Below, in pieces: positions 16,715-26,197 of a stretch of 64,000 bases of DNA. The stretch lies in assembly GCA_963836265.1 (NCBI GenBank), contig CAWIIO010000004.1, positions 124,001-188,000 on the forward strand, read 5' to 3'. The translations under genes and the position numbers were made by a program. Under the pieces are notes generated by a model, which did no database searches, was not told the DNA's origin, and saw only the letters and a list, made by a program, of their open reading frames with translations. Numbering within the stretch: the first letter of the stretch is position 1; each line of letters starts with the position of its first letter. Source of the stretch: CAIWHR01 sp963836265 (GTDB taxonomy: Bacteria > Pseudomonadota > Gammaproteobacteria > Burkholderiales > Casimicrobiaceae).

Positions 16715-18361
16715 CTATCGGGGCCAGGCGCGCGATAGGATCGCGTCACAAGACGCCCCGACCGGCAGCGTCCCGAAGGCGCCGCCGCAGTCGCGCTCGA
16801 TCCGGCTCGCACAGAAGGCGTCGGCGACGTCGGCCGGAGCGTGCTGCAGCAGGAGGGCTGCCTGCAGCGCGAGCGCAATCCGCTCCACCACGCGGCGGGC
16901 CGATGACTCCATCGCGTCGGGAGCGGCGAGCTCGGCGCGGAGGCGCTCGACGCAGCGCGAGAGGACCGCCGAGCGCGACGAACCTTCGGCGATCTCGGCC
17001 AACAGCGCTTCGACCGACCGCGGATGGTTGCGCATCGCGCGGAGGACGTCGAGACACATGATGTTGCCCGAGCCCTCCCAGATCGAGTTGAGCGGCGCCT
17101 GCCGATAGAGTCGCGGCATGATCGACTCCTCGACGTAGCCGTTGCCGCCCAGAACCTCCATCGCCTCGGCCGTGAACGGCGGGCAGCGCTTGCAGATCCA
17201 GTACTTGGCCACCGGCGTGATGATCCGCCGCAGCAGCGCCTCGCTTTCGTCCCGCTGGCGGTCGAACGCGCGTGCGACTCGCATCGACAGCGCCACGTGG
17301 CCCTCGACCTCGAGTGCCATGTCGGCGAGCACGTTGCGCATCAGCGGTTGATCGATGAGCCGCTTTCCGAATGCCATCCGGTGGCTCGCATGGTGGAGCG
17401 CTTGCGACAGCGCCTGGCGCATGATTCCGGTCGAGCCGTTGGCGCAGTCGAGCCGCGTGAAGGTCGCCATCTCGATGATCACCGGTACGCCGCGCCCTTC
17501 CTCGCCGACGACGCGGCCATGCGCGCCGACGAGCTCGATTTCCGCCCCGGCGTTCGACCGATCGCCTAGCTTGTCCTTCGCCCGCTGCAGGTGAATCGCG
17601 TTGCGCGCGCCGTCGGGGAGGAGCCGCGGCACGAAAAAGCAGGTGAGCCCGCCGGCGGCCTGCGCCGTCACCAGGAAGGCATCGCTCATCGACGCCGAAA
17701 AGAACCATTTGTGCCCGGTCAGGAGATACCAGCCCTCGCCAATCGCCTGGGCGCGCGTCGCGTTCGCGCGAACGTCGGAGCCGCCTTGCTTCTCGGTCAC
17801 GCCCATCCCCATCGTGGCCCCGCGCTTTTGCGGCGCGGGAAGCGAGCGCGGATCGTACTCGCGCGACAGCAGCAGGGGCAGCCAATCGCGCGCGAGGTCC
17901 GGGACGCCGGACACCGGCGGCACGGCGCCGTAGGTCATCGTGATCGGGCAAAGGCTCCCGCACTCGATCTCGGCGAAGAGCTGGAAGAGCGCCGCGCGCC
18001 GCACGTGCGCGCCCGGCCGCGGCTCCGCCCACGCGCCGGTGTCCACGCCGTTGCCCTTGAGCCAGCGCATGCACTCGTGCCACGCCGGATGGAAGTCGAA
18101 TTCGTCGCGCCGTCGCCCATAGCGGTCGAACGGGCGGAACTGCGGCGGATTGCGGTTTGCCTCGTCGCCGCGGCGGATCCATTCGGCGCTGCCGAGCTCG
18201 GCGCCGACGGCGATCAACTCGTCGTGCGCATAGCCGCCGCCCTCGCGCGCGACCGCTTCCTGCAACGCGCGGTTGACGGCGTAGAGGTTGTAGTCCTCGA
18301 GCGGCGGCGGTTGATTGACGACCTGATGCGGGTCGAAGTCGGAGGGAGGCTGCATTTCCAT
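16715..18361 (-). CDS. AidB-like acyl-CoA dehydrogenase
   Basis: 548 residues, the length of AidB and longer than ordinary acyl-CoA dehydrogenases. Diagnostic blocks are GATMGMGVTEKQGGSDVRAN (FAD/substrate loop) and AKYWICKRCPPFTAEAMEVL, followed by GGNGYVEESIMPRLYRQAPL and NSIWEGSGNIMCLDVLR. The Glu of YVEES aligns with the AidB/isovaleryl-CoA dehydrogenase catalytic base. E. coli AidB binds DNA and is linked to alkylation resistance; in this lipid island an acyl-CoA substrate is at least as likely. It lies between the MalT-like regulator (46 nt upstream) and the TAXI gene in one minus-strand operon. Confidence 0.88.
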   Translation of the reverse strand: MEMQPPSDFDPHQVVNQPPPLEDYNLYAVNRALQEAVAREGGGYAHDELIAVGAELGSAEWIRRGDEANRNPPQFRPFDRYGRRRDEFDFHPAWHECMRWLKGNGVDTGAWAEPRPGAHVRRAALFQLFAEIECGSLCPITMTYGAVPPVSGVPDLARDWLPLLLSREYDPRSLPAPQKRGATMGMGVTEKQGGSDVRANATRAQAIGEGWYLLTGHKWFFSASMSDAFLVTAQAAGGLTCFFVPRLLPDGARNAIHLQRAKDKLGDRSNAGAEIELVGAHGRVVGEEGRGVPVIIEMATFTRLDCANGSTGIMRQALSQALHHASHRMAFGKRLIDQPLMRNVLADMALEVEGHVALSMRVARAFDRQRDESEALLRRIITPVAKYWICKRCPPFTAEAMEVLGGNGYVEESIMPRLYRQAPLNSIWEGSGNIMCLDVLRAMRNHPRSVEALLAEIAEGSSRSAVLSRCVERLRAELAAPDAMESSARRVVERIALALQAALLLQHAPADVADAFCASRIERDCGGAFGTLPVGASCDAILSRAWPR

Positions 18362-18407
18362 GAGTTCCCGGGCTGCGAAGGGATGCCGCGGCTTGGTGGC
18401 GGGCGGT

Positions 18408-21071
18408 TCAAGCCGCGATGAGGCCCAGCAGCCGCGCGCGATCGACCGCGTGCTTGCGGGTGCCGGCCGACAGCTTCGAAAACAGGTTCTTCAGATGCCA
18501 TTTCACCGTCTCGTCGCTGATGTCCATCGTCCGCGCGATCAGCTTGTTCGAAAGGCCCGCATTGAGAAGGCTCAGCACCTCCGCTTCCTTGGGCGTCAGC
18601 ATTCCGCCGAGCATGGCCGCAGGCCGCCGAGAAGCAGTCGCCTTTTCTTCCGCCAGGGAGGCTTCCGACTGCGCCGCCGGCAATGGCCGCATTGGCGAGC
18701 GCGCTTCGGCAGCCATGTGGACGGCGAGCGGATGCGTGTCGAAAACCAGCCGGTCATTGCCGCCGATGACGGCGAGGCTCGTCGCCTCGGCCAGCAATGA
18801 CAACGCCTCGTTGCCATTGCGCTGCCGCGCAACGACGGCGCGCAGCACCTTGACCGTCAGCGCGTCGCGGCCCCGATGCAGCTCGGCGGCGAGCGCGTCG
18901 GCGCGCTTGAGCTCCGCATCCGCGGCGTCGAGATCGAAGCGCGCGAGCCCCGCGTAGGCTTTCGCGAGCGCCGTGCCGAGCTCGTACTGCCGCCGGTACG
19001 GCCGGTAATCGGGCTGCGCGAAGATCTCGGCCATCTGGCCGACCGCGCTCAGGAGGTCGGCGACCGTCTCGGTGCGCGAGCGCAGCGCGTGAATGCGGAT
19101 CCGTTCCGTCAACGCGACGAACGTCAGGCGGGGTAGCCGGCGAGCTTCGCCCAGCGCGTGCAGATTGTCCAGCACTTCGAGCGCTCGCCGCTCGTCGTCG
19201 CGCGCCAGGGCGAGGCGGGCGAGCGTCAAGTAGGCGAGCATCACGACGTCCGGCAACCCGATCCGCTCGACGACGTCGAGGCGGTTGGCGAGCGTCGCCT
19301 GCGCGCCGGCAAGATCGTTGCGTTCGAGGAGCGCGGCAGCGAGGACCGGAGCGAACAGGCAGGCGATGACGCTGCGGCGGCCGAAGGTGCGTTCGGCGTC
19401 GGTGAGCGCCGCACGCAGCGTCGCCTCGGCCTTGTACGCATTGCCGTCCCAGAGGTGCGCCAGGCCGGCAATCGTGTGGCTGAGCGCGGTGACGAGCTGC
19501 ATCGAGGGGTTGCTCGAGGCGGGCACGCGCGCTTCCAGTCGCCGGGCCGGCTCGCTCGCGCCGTTCAGCATGGCCACGATAGCGAGGTTGTTGCGGTACG
19601 CCTGTGCGTAGAGGGGGTCACGGATCGGGAACGAGACCTCGTCCCAGCGTCCATGTTCGGGTGGTACGGCGCCGGGTCGGTCGCAGAAGAACGCCGCGCA
19701 GGCGGCGATCAGCACCGCTTCGTCCCGGACCGTTTCGGCGGTCGACGGATCGTGGATCAGCGCATTCGCCGCGGCGAGCGCGTGGGCCGGCCGGTCGCCG
19801 AGCGACATGATCCAGGCGGCGATCAGGCGCAGCCGGACGTCGTTTGCGATCCGCTCGGCGGGCAGCCGCTCCAGCCATTCGCGCGCTTCGGCGAGCTTTC
19901 CCCGCTTCGCGAGCGACCAGAGGCCCTGCTCGGCGAAACCCTGCGCCAGCGCTTCGTCGCCGGCCGCCAGCGCATGCCGTCCCGCCTCGTCGTAACGCGC
20001 GCGGACGGCGAGCCAGTGGGCGGCCCGACGGTTGAGCTCCGCCTGTTCGGCTGCGGGGAGCTGCTCGAAGCGGCCGAGCAGGAAGTCCCGTGCCAACGGA
20101 TGCAAGCGGATCCAGTCGCGCAACTCCGCGACGAGCAGGATCGGCGTATCGCGCAGCAGCTGGTCGAGGTACGCTGCGGCCGTCGCACAGCCGGTGACCG
20201 CCTCGCACAGGTCGGGCTCGATGGCGTCGAGGATCGAGATGCGAGTCAGGAAGCCGGCGACGGGCTCCGGCAACCGGTCGTAGAGCGACTCGATGAAATA
20301 CTTCTCGATGTCGCCGTGGCGCGCGGACAAGGTTTCGACGGCGGCGTGCAGATCGGGCTCGCGCTCGATCGACGCCGCAGCGAGCTGCAAGCCGATCGGC
20401 CAGCCTTCGGTGGCTTCGTGCAGGCGCACGCAGTCGTCGACGCCGAGGCGCCCGCCGAAGCGCTTTTCGAGGATGGCGACCGATTCGTCGAGCGAAAGCC
20501 GCAGATCCTGCGCCTTCAGCGCGGCGAAGTTCCCGTGCGCGGCCAGGTCCCACGTCGGCAACGGCAACGCGCCGCGCGAGCCGACGACGACGTGGAAGTT
20601 GGGCGGCGCATTGTGGATGAGATACGTAAGCAGCTCGCGCGCGGTCGCCTCGGGAAGGCGCTCCGCGTCGTCCAGCATGAGCACCGTGGGCGTCGCCAGG
20701 TTCGCGATCTCGGCGAGCAATCCGGTCAGCGAATCGAGAGGGCGGTCCGGCTGGTCGGCGAGTTGCCGCGCCAGCGTGTCGAAGGCGGCGCGCCCGCTGG
20801 CCGTGCGCATGGCATGCAGGAGCGCCTGGACGAACCGGGCGCCGTCGTCGTTGGCGTCGAGCGCGAGCCAGGCGACAAGTGCCCCTTGTTCCAACCACAG
20901 GCGGCGCCACTGGACGAGCAGCGTCGTCTTGCCGAAGCCGCCCGGCGCGCAGACGCCGATCGCGGTGCGGTCGCGAATTTCGGCCCAGACCTGGGCGAGG
21001 CGGTCCCGGGGCAGCGCCGACCGGTGCGGGCGTGGCGGCGTTGTCTTCAGAATGAACTGCGGGTCGACCAT
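18408..21071 (-). CDS. MalT/LuxR-type (LAL) ATP-dependent transcription regulator
   Basis: 887 residues. N-terminal STAND ATPase: Walker A APGGFGKTT (42-50) and Walker B VLMLDDAERL, followed by winged-helix and TPR-like alpha-helical repeats (residues ~330-780). A C-terminal LuxR HTH (LTPKEAEVLSLLNAGLSNKL..ETVKWHLKNLFSKL) completes the MalT/AlkS arrangement. Such regulators multimerise on binding inducer plus ATP and activate transcription. ATG ending at 21071 gives the family start VDPQFILKTTPPRPH; a longer frame to 21182 is less likely. It is divergent from the gene controlled by site E, and is the only regulator in the lipid island, so it is the best candidate for the shared promoter element. 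Confidence 0.9.
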   Translation of the reverse strand: MVDPQFILKTTPPRPHRSALPRDRLAQVWAEIRDRTAIGVCAPGGFGKTTLLVQWRRLWLEQGALVAWLALDANDDGARFVQALLHAMRTASGRAAFDTLARQLADQPDRPLDSLTGLLAEIANLATPTVLMLDDAERLPEATARELLTYLIHNAPPNFHVVVGSRGALPLPTWDLAAHGNFAALKAQDLRLSLDESVAILEKRFGGRLGVDDCVRLHEATEGWPIGLQLAAASIEREPDLHAAVETLSARHGDIEKYFIESLYDRLPEPVAGFLTRISILDAIEPDLCEAVTGCATAAAYLDQLLRDTPILLVAELRDWIRLHPLARDFLLGRFEQLPAAEQAELNRRAAHWLAVRARYDEAGRHALAAGDEALAQGFAEQGLWSLAKRGKLAEAREWLERLPAERIANDVRLRLIAAWIMSLGDRPAHALAAANALIHDPSTAETVRDEAVLIAACAAFFCDRPGAVPPEHGRWDEVSFPIRDPLYAQAYRNNLAIVAMLNGASEPARRLEARVPASSNPSMQLVTALSHTIAGLAHLWDGNAYKAEATLRAALTDAERTFGRRSVIACLFAPVLAAALLERNDLAGAQATLANRLDVVERIGLPDVVMLAYLTLARLALARDDERRALEVLDNLHALGEARRLPRLTFVALTERIRIHALRSRTETVADLLSAVGQMAEIFAQPDYRPYRRQYELGTALAKAYAGLARFDLDAADAELKRADALAAELHRGRDALTVKVLRAVVARQRNGNEALSLLAEATSLAVIGGNDRLVFDTHPLAVHMAAEARSPMRPLPAAQSEASLAEEKATASRRPAAMLGGMLTPKEAEVLSLLNAGLSNKLIARTMDISDETVKWHLKNLFSKLSAGTRKHAVDRARLLGLIAA

Positions 21072-21204
21072 GTCGCGAGCACCGGCGTCGGCGCGAGCCC
21101 GCCGCACCGGGCGAAAAAGTTGCCATAGGGTACCCGAAATCGTGCCCCCGGGCAGGTCGCCTCCGGATAGCGCGGCGGGCACGAGCGAGGATGACCGACG
21201 GCTC

Positions 21205-21249
21205 CCACCCGCCCAGGGTGGTGCGATGGCGGGGTCCGCGCCTTAGATT
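21205..21249 (+). promoter_or_regulatory. Regulon promoter, site E
   Basis: Inverted repeat CCACCC - 5 nt - GGGTGG (21205-21221, centre 21213) followed by TAGATT at 21244-21249, 31 nt from centre to -10. It lies between the divergent MalT-like regulator and the 145-residue membrane protein gene (ATG 21311). Confidence 0.55.
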
Positions 21250-21310
21250 GTGCCTTCGCCGGGCCCATCGCCCCTGCGGACGAGGTCAACCAGGAAGGAG
21301 CAATGCCCGA

Positions 21311-21748
21311 ATGAATGCTCGCAAGCGACCGCTGCAGGCAGCGATCTACGCCGCTTTGCTCGCGGCATCCGGCCTGTTCATGCTCTGGCTGGGCACGATG
21401 GCGAACGCGTACTACGTTCCCGGCGCGTGCCTGCTGCTGCTCGCATTCCTGCTTTGGACCGGACGCGCGCGGAAACTGTTCGAGCGGTTGCTCACGTTCA
21501 ATCAGCTGAGCGCGATCTTGCTCCTCGTCTTGCTGCTGACCGGGATCGCGGACGCCCTGCATCTGCCGAAGCTCGACCTCTCGGGGGCGTTGCTGCTCGC
21601 CAATCTGCTCACCGGCGGACCGCTCGCCGCGATCCTCGCGATTCCGCTTCTCGCCTCGCTGCACTTCGGCAAGACGCTCCGCGGCTGGTTCGGCGTCGCC
21701 GCGAGCGACGCAGCCTTGCCGGCGCAGCGTGCCCCCGTCGCGCCATGA
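21311..21748 (+). CDS. Four-helix integral membrane protein
   Basis: 145 residues with about four hydrophobic helices: AAIYAALLAASGLFMLWLGT, YYVPGACLLLLAFLLW, LSAILLLVLLLTGIADAL and ALLLANLLTGGPLAAILAIP. No family is recognised. Just upstream, GGAAGGAG is 2 nt from an ATG at 21303 that would encode only Met-Pro-Glu; its stop overlaps this start (ATGA), so translation may be coupled to that mini-frame. The CxxCH propeller gene begins 43 nt after the stop, making a two-gene unit under site E. Confidence 0.75.
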   Translation: MNARKRPLQAAIYAALLAASGLFMLWLGTMANAYYVPGACLLLLAFLLWTGRARKLFERLLTFNQLSAILLLVLLLTGIADALHLPKLDLSGALLLANLLTGGPLAAILAIPLLASLHFGKTLRGWFGVAASDAALPAQRAPVAP

Positions 21749-21791
21749 CGGTCGCGTGTCTCGAACCTCGGTCGCGAAAGGAAGCGAGTTC

Positions 21792-23654
21792 ATGCTGATC
21801 AACCGATCGCTCGTCGCCGCCGCGCTGGTCGTGGCCGCAGCTGCGCTGGGCGCACGGGCGGCTTTCGCGGCGGCCCTCACCGGGGTGGTGAAGACGGACA
21901 ATGGCAAGCCCGTGATGGGGGCGCTCGTCACCGTGTTCAACGAGGCGAAGGACCGGAGGGAGACGGTCTACACGGCGGCCGATGGCCGCTATGCGATCCG
22001 CACCGACTTTGCCGGCAAGCTCGACGTGCGGGCGCGCGTCGCCAACTTCGACGACGCGCGAGCTTCCGTCGAGCTCGCCGCCGCTGCGCATGCTACGGTC
22101 GACCTCACGGTCAGGCCGTTCGCTTCGGCGCAGGCGGCCTCCGATGCACTGTCGGCCTCCGCGCACAACGCGAAGCTGCCGTGGCCGCACAGCGGCGATC
22201 GCGCGCCGTTCGTGAGCCAGTGCAACTACTGCCATCAGCTGGGCAATTCGCTGACCCGCACGCCGAAGAGTCAGGCGGTGTGGACGGCGACGATCGGCCG
22301 CATGGAGGGCTACCTGGCGATGCTGAGCGCCGCGGAGAAGAGCACCGTGGCCGGCGTGCTCGCCCGCGGCTTCGACGGCAAGCCGGTCGAAGCGGTGCAC
22401 AACTACGGCGCGAGCCCCGAGCTCGCGCGCGCGAAGGTCGAAGAGTGGCTGGTCGGCGACGCGCTTTCGTTCATTCACGACCTCGACGTCGGCGACGACG
22501 AGAAGCTCTACGGAACCGACGAAGGGCATGACCTGATCTGGATCCTCGAGCGCAAGACCGGCAAGATCGAGAAGATCCCGCTTCCCGACATCGATCTTCC
22601 CCAGGGCGGCAAGTTCTCCGGCTTCCAGATGCCGATCGGCGTGTTCACCGGCAAGCACGGGCCGCACAGCATGGCGCAGGCGAAGGACGGGCTGATCTGG
22701 ATCACGAACGCACTCTCTTCGACGATCATGTCGTTCGATCCGGTCACCAGGGCGTTCAAGACGTACCCGGTCGGACACGATGCGCTCTATCCGCACACGA
22801 TCCGCATCGACCGCGAGGGCATCGTCTGGTTCACGATCGTCGCGTCGAACCAGATCGGGCGCTTCGATCCGAAAACCGAGCAGATGACCGTCCTGGCGCT
22901 GCCGTCCAACGGCTTCTGGCGCTGGGTGAGCGACCTCCTGTTCCCGACGGTGGTCCACCTCGCGAGCTGGCTCCCGGGCAAGAACGTCGCGCTCGATTTC
23001 TCGCACCAGAAGTTCTTCGGGCACGGCATCCTCGCGTTCCCGTACGGCATCGACGTCAATCCGAAGGACGGCAGCGTCTGGTACGCGAAGCTCTACGCCA
23101 ACAAGATCGGCCGCATCGACCCGAAGACGATGGAGGTCGTCGAATTCGACACGCCGATGAGGGGACCGCGCCGGCCGCGCTTCGACCGCGACGGCGTGCT
23201 GTGGATACCGTCGTTCGACGAGGGCGGGTTGATGCGCTTCGACCCCGCGACGCGAACCTTCGAATCGTTCAAGCTGCCGCTGCTGGCGGAAGGCGAATAC
23301 GAGATTCCGTACGCGCTCAACGTCGATCCGGCGACGGGCCAGGTCTGGATCACCGCGAACAATTCGGACCGCGTGATCCGCTTCACGCCGGCGACGAAGA
23401 CCTTCCAGAGCTATCCGAGCCCGACGCGCGTGACGGTGCTGCGGGACCTGGCCTTCACGAGAGACGGGCGCGTCTGCGCGAGCCAGTCCAATCTGCCCGC
23501 GTACGGGATCGAGGACGGCGTGCCGTCGTTCATCTGCTTCGACCCGGAAGGCGGCGACAAGGACCGCGCAGCGCTTTCGCAACGCTCGGCGGCGCAAATC
23601 GTGCCAGCGTCCGCCGCGGCGCCGAACGCGCCAACATCGCGCCCGCAGGGTTGA
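21792..23654 (+). CDS. Secreted fusion: carboxypeptidase-like domain, CxxCH segment, Vgb/SMP-30 beta-propeller
   Basis: 620 residues. Signal peptide, then a CarboxypepD_reg-like beta-sandwich (GVVKTDNGKPVMGALVTVFN..TAADGRYAI). Next comes a helical part with CNYCHQ (C144, C147, H148), the covalent haem-c motif. The rest is a propeller of streptogramin-lyase/SMP-30-type repeats (HSMAQAKDGLIWITN, PHTIRIDREGIVWFT, FDRDGVLWIPSFDEGGLMRF). If haem is attached it is a periplasmic electron-transfer or quinohaemoprotein-like enzyme. True lyase activity is unlikely to be inferable. Ribosome site AAAGGAAG; cotranscribed with the preceding membrane protein. Confidence 0.8.
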   Translation: MLINRSLVAAALVVAAAALGARAAFAAALTGVVKTDNGKPVMGALVTVFNEAKDRRETVYTAADGRYAIRTDFAGKLDVRARVANFDDARASVELAAAAHATVDLTVRPFASAQAASDALSASAHNAKLPWPHSGDRAPFVSQCNYCHQLGNSLTRTPKSQAVWTATIGRMEGYLAMLSAAEKSTVAGVLARGFDGKPVEAVHNYGASPELARAKVEEWLVGDALSFIHDLDVGDDEKLYGTDEGHDLIWILERKTGKIEKIPLPDIDLPQGGKFSGFQMPIGVFTGKHGPHSMAQAKDGLIWITNALSSTIMSFDPVTRAFKTYPVGHDALYPHTIRIDREGIVWFTIVASNQIGRFDPKTEQMTVLALPSNGFWRWVSDLLFPTVVHLASWLPGKNVALDFSHQKFFGHGILAFPYGIDVNPKDGSVWYAKLYANKIGRIDPKTMEVVEFDTPMRGPRRPRFDRDGVLWIPSFDEGGLMRFDPATRTFESFKLPLLAEGEYEIPYALNVDPATGQVWITANNSDRVIRFTPATKTFQSYPSPTRVTVLRDLAFTRDGRVCASQSNLPAYGIEDGVPSFICFDPEGGDKDRAALSQRSAAQIVPASAAAPNAPTSRPQG

Positions 23655-23747
23655 GCGGGCTCGCCGTCACCGACTTCCAGGAAACTCCCGCCGAGCCGTT
23701 TTCGCGGGCGGTCCGCGCTCGGTGCCCGAACGCCTTGCGGGGGCGTT

Positions 23748-23795
23748 CGCCCCCCCAGCGAGTGTGGGGCGCCACGGCGGCCCGGAGACTACGAT
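23748..23795 (+). promoter_or_regulatory. Regulon promoter, site B
   Basis: Inverted repeat with arms CGCCCC and GGGGCG (23748-23771, centre ~23760) and -10 TACGAT at 23790-23795, about 30 nt from the centre. Drives the SDR gene at 23845 and probably the seven genes that follow it to 34529. Confidence 0.6.
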
Positions 23796-23844
23796 CGGGG
23801 CATTGGGGGCGGCGCTAAGGCGGACCGCCGACGACGGGGAGAGC

Positions 23845-24678
<834 letters not shown>

Positions 24679-24707
24679 TATCGTCCATCCAGATCACTGG
24701 AGAACCT

Positions 24708-26165
24708 GTGAACGACCGCCTCGACCCCAGTCTCGCCGCCGCCGATCCGGCGACACTCGTGGCCGCGATGGCCGACACCTTCGCCGCGCAGCGCGCCGCC
24801 TTCGCCGCGGACATGGATCCGAGCCGCGAGGTTCGGCGGGGACGCCTTTCTCGCCTGCTCGCGCTCACCGAAAAGCACCAGGACGCGATCGCCGGCGCGA
24901 TCTCGGCGGATTTCGGCCACCGCTCGCGGCACGAAACCGATCTCGCCGACATCTTCCTCGTGCTATCCGGGGTCCGGCACATGCGCCGTCATCTCGGCCG
25001 CTGGATGAAACCGCGTCGCGTGGCGACGCCGCTGCACATGCTGCCGGCGCGGAGCGAGCTGATTCCGCAGCCGCTCGGCGTCGTGGGCGTCATCAGTCCG
25101 TGGAACTATCCCTACCAGCTCGGCATGCTGCCGGCGGCGGCGGCGCTGGCCGCGGGCAATCGGGTGCTGCTGAAGCCGAGCGAGCAGACGCCCAAGTTCT
25201 CGCTGCTCCTGCGCGAGATCGTCGCCGAATTCTTTCCCGCGGAGGAGTTCGCGGTGATTCCCGGCGACGTCGAGGTCGGCCGCGCCTTCGCGAAGCTCTC
25301 GTTCGACCACCTCTTCTTCACCGGCTCGACCAGCGTCGGCCGCCAGATCGCGCTGGCTGCGGCCGAAAATCTGACCCCGGTGACACTCGAACTCGGCGGC
25401 AAATCCCCGGCGATCGTCGATGCCGACTGCGACTTCAAAGTCGCGGCGCCGCGAATCGCCTTCGGCAAGCTCCTCAATGCCGGCCAGACGTGTGTCGCGC
25501 CCGACTACATGCTCGTGCCGAGGGCGCGAGTCGACGAATTCGTCGCGGCCTTTCAGCATGCGGCCACGGCGATGTATCCGTCGTTCGGCGCGAATCCCGA
25601 TTACACGAGCATCGCCAGCGACCGGCACTACGAACGGCTCGCACGGCTCGTCGACGACGCGAAAGCGCAGGGCGCTACCGCGGTTCCCATCGCCGCCGGC
25701 GACGGGAAGGCAGAACCTGCGGGGCGCAAGCTCGCCCCGACGCTGCTCCTCGGCGTCGATGACGAGATGGCGGTGATGCGCGAGGAGATTTTCGGCCCGG
25801 TCCTGCCGATCGTTCCCTACGACACCCTCGAGGAGGCCATCGGCTACGTCAACCGCCATCAGCGGCCGCTCGCGCTCTACTGGTTCGGCAGCGACCGTGC
25901 GCGCCGCGACCGCGTGCTCCGCAGGACGATCTCGGGCGGTGTCACCGTCAACGATGCGGTCTGGCACGTCGCCCAGGAAAATCTGCCGTTCGGCGGCGTC
26001 GGTGCGAGCGGCATGGGCGCCTACCACGGAGAGCAGGGCTTCCGGACCTTCTCCAAGGACAAGCCGGTTTTCCATCAGGCCGCGCTCAATGGCTTCGGCC
26101 TGTTCCGGCCCCCTTACGGGCGCCATTTCGAGATGCTGATCGCGCTCCTGAAGCGCTATTTCTGA
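24708..26165 (+). CDS. Aldehyde dehydrogenase (coniferyl-aldehyde dehydrogenase group)
   Basis: 485 residues, NAD(P)-dependent ALDH superfamily. GVISPWNYPYQL (cofactor/oxyanion Asn), FTGSTSVGRQI, VTLELGGKSPAIV (general-base Glu) and NAGQTCVAPDY (nucleophilic Cys) are all present. The overall pattern is that of the coniferyl/long-chain aldehyde dehydrogenases with a hydrophobic C-terminal tail (FGLFRPPYGRHFEML). The best start is a GTG at 24708 with GGAG 5 nt upstream, 29 nt after the SDR stop. Expected role: aldehyde to carboxylic acid, feeding the acyl-CoA ligase downstream. Confidence 0.9.
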   Translation: MNDRLDPSLAAADPATLVAAMADTFAAQRAAFAADMDPSREVRRGRLSRLLALTEKHQDAIAGAISADFGHRSRHETDLADIFLVLSGVRHMRRHLGRWMKPRRVATPLHMLPARSELIPQPLGVVGVISPWNYPYQLGMLPAAAALAAGNRVLLKPSEQTPKFSLLLREIVAEFFPAEEFAVIPGDVEVGRAFAKLSFDHLFFTGSTSVGRQIALAAAENLTPVTLELGGKSPAIVDADCDFKVAAPRIAFGKLLNAGQTCVAPDYMLVPRARVDEFVAAFQHAATAMYPSFGANPDYTSIASDRHYERLARLVDDAKAQGATAVPIAAGDGKAEPAGRKLAPTLLLGVDDEMAVMREEIFGPVLPIVPYDTLEEAIGYVNRHQRPLALYWFGSDRARRDRVLRRTISGGVTVNDAVWHVAQENLPFGGVGASGMGAYHGEQGFRTFSKDKPVFHQAALNGFGLFRPPYGRHFEMLIALLKRYF

Positions 26166-26197
26166 AACGTTCGTCCGCTCGAACTCGAAAGACTCCC

